50,188 nucleotides of DNA from NCBI GenBank assembly GCA_964530115.1, contig CAZGYD010000098.1, positions 1 to 50,188 of the forward strand. The letters are read 5' to 3'. Below, piece after piece: positions 46,270 through 50,188 of this stretch (position 1 is its first letter; every line of letters starts with the position of its first letter). The stretch comes from Fen-999 sp964530115. Lineage in GTDB: Bacteria > Pseudomonadota > Gammaproteobacteria > Burkholderiales > Rhodocyclaceae. The position numbers and the translations under genes were made by a program. A model generated the notes under the pieces. It ran no database searches and had not been told where the DNA came from. It saw only the letters and a list, made by a program, of their open reading frames with translations.

Positions 46270-49127
46270 CGAGCGCACTCATCGGTCGCGTCGCGGTGGC
46301 CGCGCTGGCGCGCTTCGATGCGGTGGTCGATTGGCTTGGCGTGGGCAACGGAAAGAACCAGGGCCGGGAATACTTGCCGCTCAATCCGCTGCGCAGCGAC
46401 ACCAAGCCGGGCAGCTTCACGATCAACCGCGACACGGGCGCCTGGGCGGATTTTGCGTGCGGTGCGAAAGGCGGCGATCTGGTGTCGTTGGCCGCCTACC
46501 TGCGGGGCGTCAAGCAGGGCGAGGCGGCGGCGCTACTGGCCGAGTTCCTGAGGATCGAGAAAGCCGACGCGCAAAAACGCACGAGAAGCGACGAAGGCGA
46601 CGCGGGCGACACGAAGGTGTCGATACCTCCGGAAAAGCTCTCGGGTGTGGCGGATTCGGGGGGTGCCGGCGCTTTATGTGTCATGCCCGCGCCCCGCGAT
46701 GCGCCCGCGCCGCCGGCATCGCATCCCCGACATGGCAAGCCGTCGTATCGCTGGGAGTATCGAACGACGGACGGGGAACTGAACTATTACGTCGACCGTT
46801 GGGAAGCAAAGACGGCCGGCGAGCGCAAGCAGTTCGCCCCGCTGACATTGTGGCGCACGGTCGCCGGGAAGCTGGAATGGCGATTCAAGGGGCCGCCGGC
46901 GCCGCAACCGCTCTACGGTCTGCCATCGTTGGCAAAGGGCGGCGCGGTGATTATCACCGAGGGTGAGAAGGCGGCGGACGCGGCGGCGGTCCTTCTACCC
47001 GATCACCCCGTCGTTTGCTGGCAAGGCGGTGCGCAAGCCGTCGCCAAGGCGGATTTTTCGCCGCTGACTGGGCGGGAGGTCTGGCTGTGGCCCGATGCTG
47101 ACGAACCCGGCGAGCGGGCGATGCAAGCGCTTGCGGCGCGGCTGTTCGAGATCGGCGCGGCGGGCGTGAAGCGCCTCGATCTGGCGCGCTTCGCGGCGGT
47201 GCCTGGCGAAGAAATGGGCCGCGCCGTGCTGAAGCCCGGCGAGCCGCTGCAAGCCGGCGACGATGCCGCCGATCTGGTCGCGCGCGGCTGGACGGCGGCG
47301 CACATGGCGGCGCTTCTGGCCGATGCCGACGCGCTGATTCCGTGCGAGGCTGCGCCGCCGAAACTCAGCCGTGGTAACGCGCCGGCCGATAGAACTGAAA
47401 CACCGGCCGCAAGGCGCTTCGAACTGACCGACCAGGGCGTCTATTACCATGAACCCGACAAGGCTCCGCGCTGGGTGTGTGCCTGGCTGGAAGTGGCCGC
47501 CCGCGTGCGCAACCCAAACGGCGAGGGATGGGGCAAGCTGGTGAACTTTTCCGATCCCGACCGCACGCCGAAGCGCCGCTTCGTCGCCGATGCGCTGTTG
47601 TCGGGCGATGGCATCGAACTGGAACGAACGTTGCGCGACGCGGGTCTGCATATCTCGCCGACCGGCCGGCCGTTGCTGCGGCAATACCTGATCGAGGCCG
47701 CGCCGAAGGCGCGCGCACGGATCACGAACCGAACCGGCTGGCATGACGATAGCGCGGGCGGTGCGGTTTTCGTGTTGCCGGATCGTGCCGTCGCTGCCGG
47801 CACTGCCGAACAATGGCTTTATGACACTGACCCATCGTCGGCGACTTTCGCCCTGCGTGGCACGCTGAAAGGCTGGCAGGATGATCTCGCCGCGTTATGC
47901 CGGGGGAATTCCCGGTTGCTGTTTGCCGTGTCCGTCGCCTTCGCGGCGCCGCTGCTGTATCTCGTTGGCTCGGACGGCGGCGGTTTCCACCTTCGCGGCG
48001 ACAGTTCAGGCGGCAAGACAACCGTCTTGCGTGTCGCGGCAAGCGCCTGTGGCGGCCGGGAGTTTCTGCAAGCCTGGCGCTCAACGGACAACGCGCTCGA
48101 ATCGGTTGCCCTGGCACATTGCGACGCGCTGCTGCCGCTGGATGAGTTGGCACAGATTGACCCGCGCGCGGCCGGCGAGGTCGCCTACATGCTGGCGAAC
48201 GGGCAGCAAAAGAACCGAGCGCAACGCATGGGCGGATTGCGGGCGCGCGCGACCTGGCGTGTATTGTTCCTCTCGGCCGGCGAGATCGGCCTAGCCGAAC
48301 ACATGGGTGAAATCAACAAGTCGCCGCGCGCCGGGCAGGAACTGCGCCTCGCTGAGATTCCTGCCGATGCGGGCGTGGGACTGGGTATCTTCGAAGAATT
48401 GCACGGCTACGCGAGCGGCGCGGAGTTCTCGAAAGCGCTGACCGAGGCGACGCGCCGAAACTACGGCGGCGCATTCGTCGCCTTTTTGGAAGAGTTGGTG
48501 CGCCATCAACACGAAGTCGCCGACACCGTGAAAGAGGCGCAGCGGAAATTCCAGGCCGCGCACCTGACCAATCAAGCACACGGACAGGCGCGCCGGGTAG
48601 CTGATCGTTTCGCCCTTGTGGGCGCGGCCGGAGAACTGGCGCAACGTTGGGGCATCGTGCCTTGGAAACCGGGTGAGGCCATGGCGGCGGCACGTACCTG
48701 CTTCGATGCTTGGCTGGCGCGACGCGGCGGCGAGGGTAATGCGGAGGAAAGGGCGGCGCTGCGGCAGGTCAGGGAGTTCCTGCGCCGATATGGTGAGTCT
48801 GCGTTCAGCGACATGGACCGGCCGGCGAACGATAGCGACAAGCATGCGCCCGTGCGATCTGATCGGGCCGGCTACCGGCGGCACGATCCGGCGACCGATT
48901 CGGTCGAGTATTTCGTCTTCAACGAGGTTTGGCGGACACGGGTCTGCAAGGGCTTCGATGCGGCGGCCGTGGGTCGCTTGATGGTCGCGCGGGGATTCGT
49001 CGAACGCGGCACGGAAACCGGGCGGGAATGGTTGACGCGGCATTCAATCCCGACCGAAGGACGGCCGCGTGTGGTCCACATCCTGCCGGCGATCTGGGAC
49101 GACGATGGGGATGACGGCGTGGATTGA
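46266..49127 (+). CDS. TOPRIM primase fused to a DUF927 superfamily helicase
   Basis: 953 residues. The N-terminal region (about 1-100) resembles a phage primase front end (YLPLNPLRSDTKPGSFTINR). A TOPRIM domain has the catalytic Glu in VIITEGEKAADAA (about 231) and the metal-binding DAD in WLWPDADEPG (about 276). After a linker, the DUF927 helicase (about 385-800) shows Walker A RGDSSGGKTTVLRVA (about 576-590) and Walker B LLPLDELAQID (about 621). This is the layout of plasmid- and satellite-phage initiators such as P4 alpha. An R26 copy (47360-47385) encodes KLSRGNAPA in the linker between the two domains. It probably acts on the flanking iteron blocks (inference). Confidence 0.93.
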   Translation: MTSALIGRVAVAALARFDAVVDWLGVGNGKNQGREYLPLNPLRSDTKPGSFTINRDTGAWADFACGAKGGDLVSLAAYLRGVKQGEAAALLAEFLRIEKADAQKRTRSDEGDAGDTKVSIPPEKLSGVADSGGAGALCVMPAPRDAPAPPASHPRHGKPSYRWEYRTTDGELNYYVDRWEAKTAGERKQFAPLTLWRTVAGKLEWRFKGPPAPQPLYGLPSLAKGGAVIITEGEKAADAAAVLLPDHPVVCWQGGAQAVAKADFSPLTGREVWLWPDADEPGERAMQALAARLFEIGAAGVKRLDLARFAAVPGEEMGRAVLKPGEPLQAGDDAADLVARGWTAAHMAALLADADALIPCEAAPPKLSRGNAPADRTETPAARRFELTDQGVYYHEPDKAPRWVCAWLEVAARVRNPNGEGWGKLVNFSDPDRTPKRRFVADALLSGDGIELERTLRDAGLHISPTGRPLLRQYLIEAAPKARARITNRTGWHDDSAGGAVFVLPDRAVAAGTAEQWLYDTDPSSATFALRGTLKGWQDDLAALCRGNSRLLFAVSVAFAAPLLYLVGSDGGGFHLRGDSSGGKTTVLRVAASACGGREFLQAWRSTDNALESVALAHCDALLPLDELAQIDPRAAGEVAYMLANGQQKNRAQRMGGLRARATWRVLFLSAGEIGLAEHMGEINKSPRAGQELRLAEIPADAGVGLGIFEELHGYASGAEFSKALTEATRRNYGGAFVAFLEELVRHQHEVADTVKEAQRKFQAAHLTNQAHGQARRVADRFALVGAAGELAQRWGIVPWKPGEAMAAARTCFDAWLARRGGEGNAEERAALRQVREFLRRYGESAFSDMDRPANDSDKHAPVRSDRAGYRRHDPATDSVEYFVFNEVWRTRVCKGFDAAAVGRLMVARGFVERGTETGREWLTRHSIPTEGRPRVVHILPAIWDDDGDDGVD
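47360..47385 (+). repeat. R26 dispersed repeat, copy 9, inside the element primase
   Basis: Begins GAAACTCAGCCG and ends GTAACGCGCCGG. It is read in frame as KLSRGNAPA, in the same frame as the ntrC copy, within the TOPRIM-to-DUF927 linker. Its presence on the mobile element shows that R26 is not limited to host core genes. Confidence 0.85.
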
Positions 49128-49464
49128 CTGGGATGAGCTTCTGCCGCCCAAGTCGAGCGAGCCGACAGAAAAGACCGCTACCGGTGGGGTGACTGAACAG
49201 GATCAGTCCGCCATCGATGCCGACATCGCCGCCCGCGAAGCCGCTGGGGACGATCGGCGCCGCTGCACCGAATGCGGCAACCTGACCGAGGTCGGCATCT
49301 GCCTGGCCGCGCAGCGCGGGGACATCGTAGCAAGCCGGGGCTACTCTCCGATCCGTGAATTGCTGCGCCGCTGCGAAGGTTTTTCGCCCAGGCCTACCGA
49401 CCCCGACCAGACGCCGGGAAGCGTCAAATGGGGTTGGCTGAGGAGTAATGCCCCTTTGCTATAG
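49111..49464 (+). CDS. Small four-cysteine protein after the primase
   Basis: 117 residues from ATG 49111 (ATG 49105 is also possible). The C-terminal half has CTECGNLTEVGICLAAQRGD and later LLRRCEGFSPRP, four cysteines in the order CxxC...C...C that could bind zinc. Short proteins with this CLAAxRG and RRCEG pattern are often encoded right after phage-type primases. The N-terminus WIDWDELLPPKSS precedes a disordered stretch. The gene overlaps the primase end by 17 bases, and its last codons enter the right iteron block. Confidence 0.75.
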   Translation: MTAWIDWDELLPPKSSEPTEKTATGGVTEQDQSAIDADIAAREAAGDDRRRCTECGNLTEVGICLAAQRGDIVASRGYSPIRELLRRCEGFSPRPTDPDQTPGSVKWGWLRSNAPLL

Positions 49465-49626
49465 TCAAAAATTATGCATCATCCTGATACGTCCTGATTC
49501 CGAAGTGTCCCACCTGTCCCAGTTGTGTCCCAGTGACAATGTCATATGTTTCACGCTATCTTTCCTCAACCATGCGTGTTTCACGGCAGTGTCCCAGTTG
49601 TCCCAGTCGATTTTTCGGCAAGGGAA
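49452..49626. repeat. Right iteron block, inverted relative to 43822-44005
   Basis: 175 bp with five TGTCCCA units on the plus strand (49506, 49515, 49526, 49590 and 49599). Read in reverse it matches the left block at about 93%, with one nine-base unit fewer. The inner ends of the two blocks are about 5.4 kb apart. No gene was found in 49465-50188; short open frames here are by-products of the repeats. Confidence 0.92.
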
Positions 49627-49740
49627 GGCTAGGCGCCAGCAAAACACGGCGCGGCGGAGGGTTGGGCGGACGGGATCGTTTTGCGCTTTTGTTGCGCTGC
49701 GGTGTTGCATGGGCCGGCTACGCCGGCAGAAATGAAACGC

Positions 49741-50188
49741 AACCCGCGACCATCTACGGGTCCTTTCTGAGCTTCCGACCTGCGGGTCATTCGCGGCGCG
49801 GTCTCACGCTAGGGCGCGCGGCGAAAACAAACGCAACACGGGCAAGCCGCGATGTTGCGCAGTGTCAAGCGACACGAAGATTTAACCCCCTGACGACATC
49901 TGAAATTGACCCCCTGGGTTAATCAATTCTCCGACGTGATTGGGGTGGGGGCAGCGGCCTTCTGCAGAAGGCCGCTGCCCCCACCCCACTCACGTCGGCG
50001 AATTGATCAACCCAGGGGGTCAATTTCAGATGTCGTCAGGGGGTGAAATCTTCGTGTCGCTTGACACTGCGCAACAGCGCGGCTTGCCCGTGTTGCGTTT
50101 GTTTTCGCCTCGCGCCCTAGCTTGCGTCCGCGCCGCGACTTCCCCGCTGGTCGGAAGCTCCTAACCGACCCGCAACTGGTCGCGGGTT
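49741..50188. repeat. Large imperfect palindrome with 224-bp arms at the window edge
   Basis: Centred on CTGCAG at 49962-49967. The left arm 49741-49964 and right arm 49965-50188 align without gaps, with about 20 mismatches (about 91%), most of them in the outer 80 bases. The inner arms carry CCCCCTGACGACATCTG and AAATTGACCCCCTGG, GACCCCC-type repeats like those seen at ends of some IS21-family elements. It may be two abutting inverted element ends or a fold-back assembly error. No gene is seen in it. Confidence 0.8.

Larger units (their letters stand above)
42462..49735. mobile_element. Integrated element: tyrosine integrase, HigBA, AlpA-like regulator, TOPRIM/DUF927 primase
   Basis: The region from the integrase promoter to at least 49626 has the gene set of P4-like satellite phages and related integrative elements: DUF4102-type integrase, AlpA-like helix-turn-helix protein and a large TOPRIM plus DUF927 primase-helicase, with a toxin-antitoxin pair. 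No capsid, terminase or conjugation genes are seen. It entered the gap after zapD. No tRNA lies at the left end, and no duplicated att core longer than nine bases was found. The right boundary is uncertain: it may lie between 49627 and 49740 or beyond the window. Confidence 0.75.

Noticed and set aside
42401..49500. TCAGGACGT shared near 42401 and in inverse near 49490 as attL/attR core
   Set aside because: Only nine bases and in inverted orientation; attachment cores flanking an element should be direct and usually longer.
43822..49626. The inverted blocks as terminal repeats of a classical DNA transposon
   Set aside because: No transposase gene lies between them, no target-site duplication was found at the outer ends, and internal TGGGACA clusters are more like iterons.
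49533..49922. Open frames across the right iteron block, and the mirror frame at 42947-43924
   Set aside because: They translate the repeats themselves (Ser/Gln/Pro patterns) on both copies and have no separate support.

Overview
The window reads as one contig of a high-GC betaproteobacterium, most likely from the Rhodocyclales or a neighbouring order. This rests on gene order and gene families: tRNA-Gln-prs-rplY-pth-ychF, glnA-(DUF4124)-ntrB-ntrC, coaE-zapD, a PhaM polyhydroxybutyrate-granule protein, and a branched-chain-type ABC transporter set next to acyl-CoA ligases. No species name can be given from sequence alone.

Layout. 1-1584: the damaged 3' part of a fused isobutyryl-CoA mutase gene (icmF), with its first 165 bases inverted, followed by an overlapping hot-dog thioesterase. 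1858-3098: two minus-strand genes, a small anchored protein and a Crp/Fnr regulator. 3188-11621: an operon-like acyl-CoA synthetase - livG - livH - livM - binding protein - livF - PaaK-like ligase set, which suggests import and CoA activation of an organic acid. 11693-17411: AEC transporter, phaM, a convergent two-component pair, an orphan ParA-like ATPase and a membrane-tethered methyltransferase. 17556-21112: tRNA-Gln and the translation-linked housekeeping block. 21133-28447: a receiver/RsbW-type kinase fusion, thioredoxin, gluQ, the nadA-EEP-clsB unit and a cation diffusion facilitator. 28470-33162: the nitrogen-regulated glnA, DUF4124, ntrB, ntrC block with visible NtrC and sigma-54 sites. 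33177-42383: birA, coaX, a Bcs1-like AAA ATPase, an unrecognised gene, a DUF4139 protein, a TrpB2-type enzyme, a SPOR protein, coaE and zapD. 42462 to the right edge: an integrated element with a tyrosine integrase, HigBA, an AlpA-like regulator, a TOPRIM/DUF927 primase-helicase and small unknown genes. Its right end is not resolved.

Three kinds of unexplained structure stand out. First, a 26-bp dispersed repeat (called R26 here) occurs nine times on both strands. Four copies lie just after stop codons, and five lie in frame inside genes (gluQ, ntrC, coaX, the DUF4139 gene and the island primase). In two copies R26 is split by a 72-nt cassette of small hairpins, single at 15763 and double and nested inside coaX. 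Second, the core of the mobile element is bracketed by inverted 175-184-bp blocks, about 93% identical, each carrying five or six TGGGACA units. This resembles the two-part ori/crr arrangement of satellite phage P4. Third, both window edges carry inverted sequence: icmF on the left and a palindrome with 224-bp arms on the right. These may be rearrangements or assembly faults.
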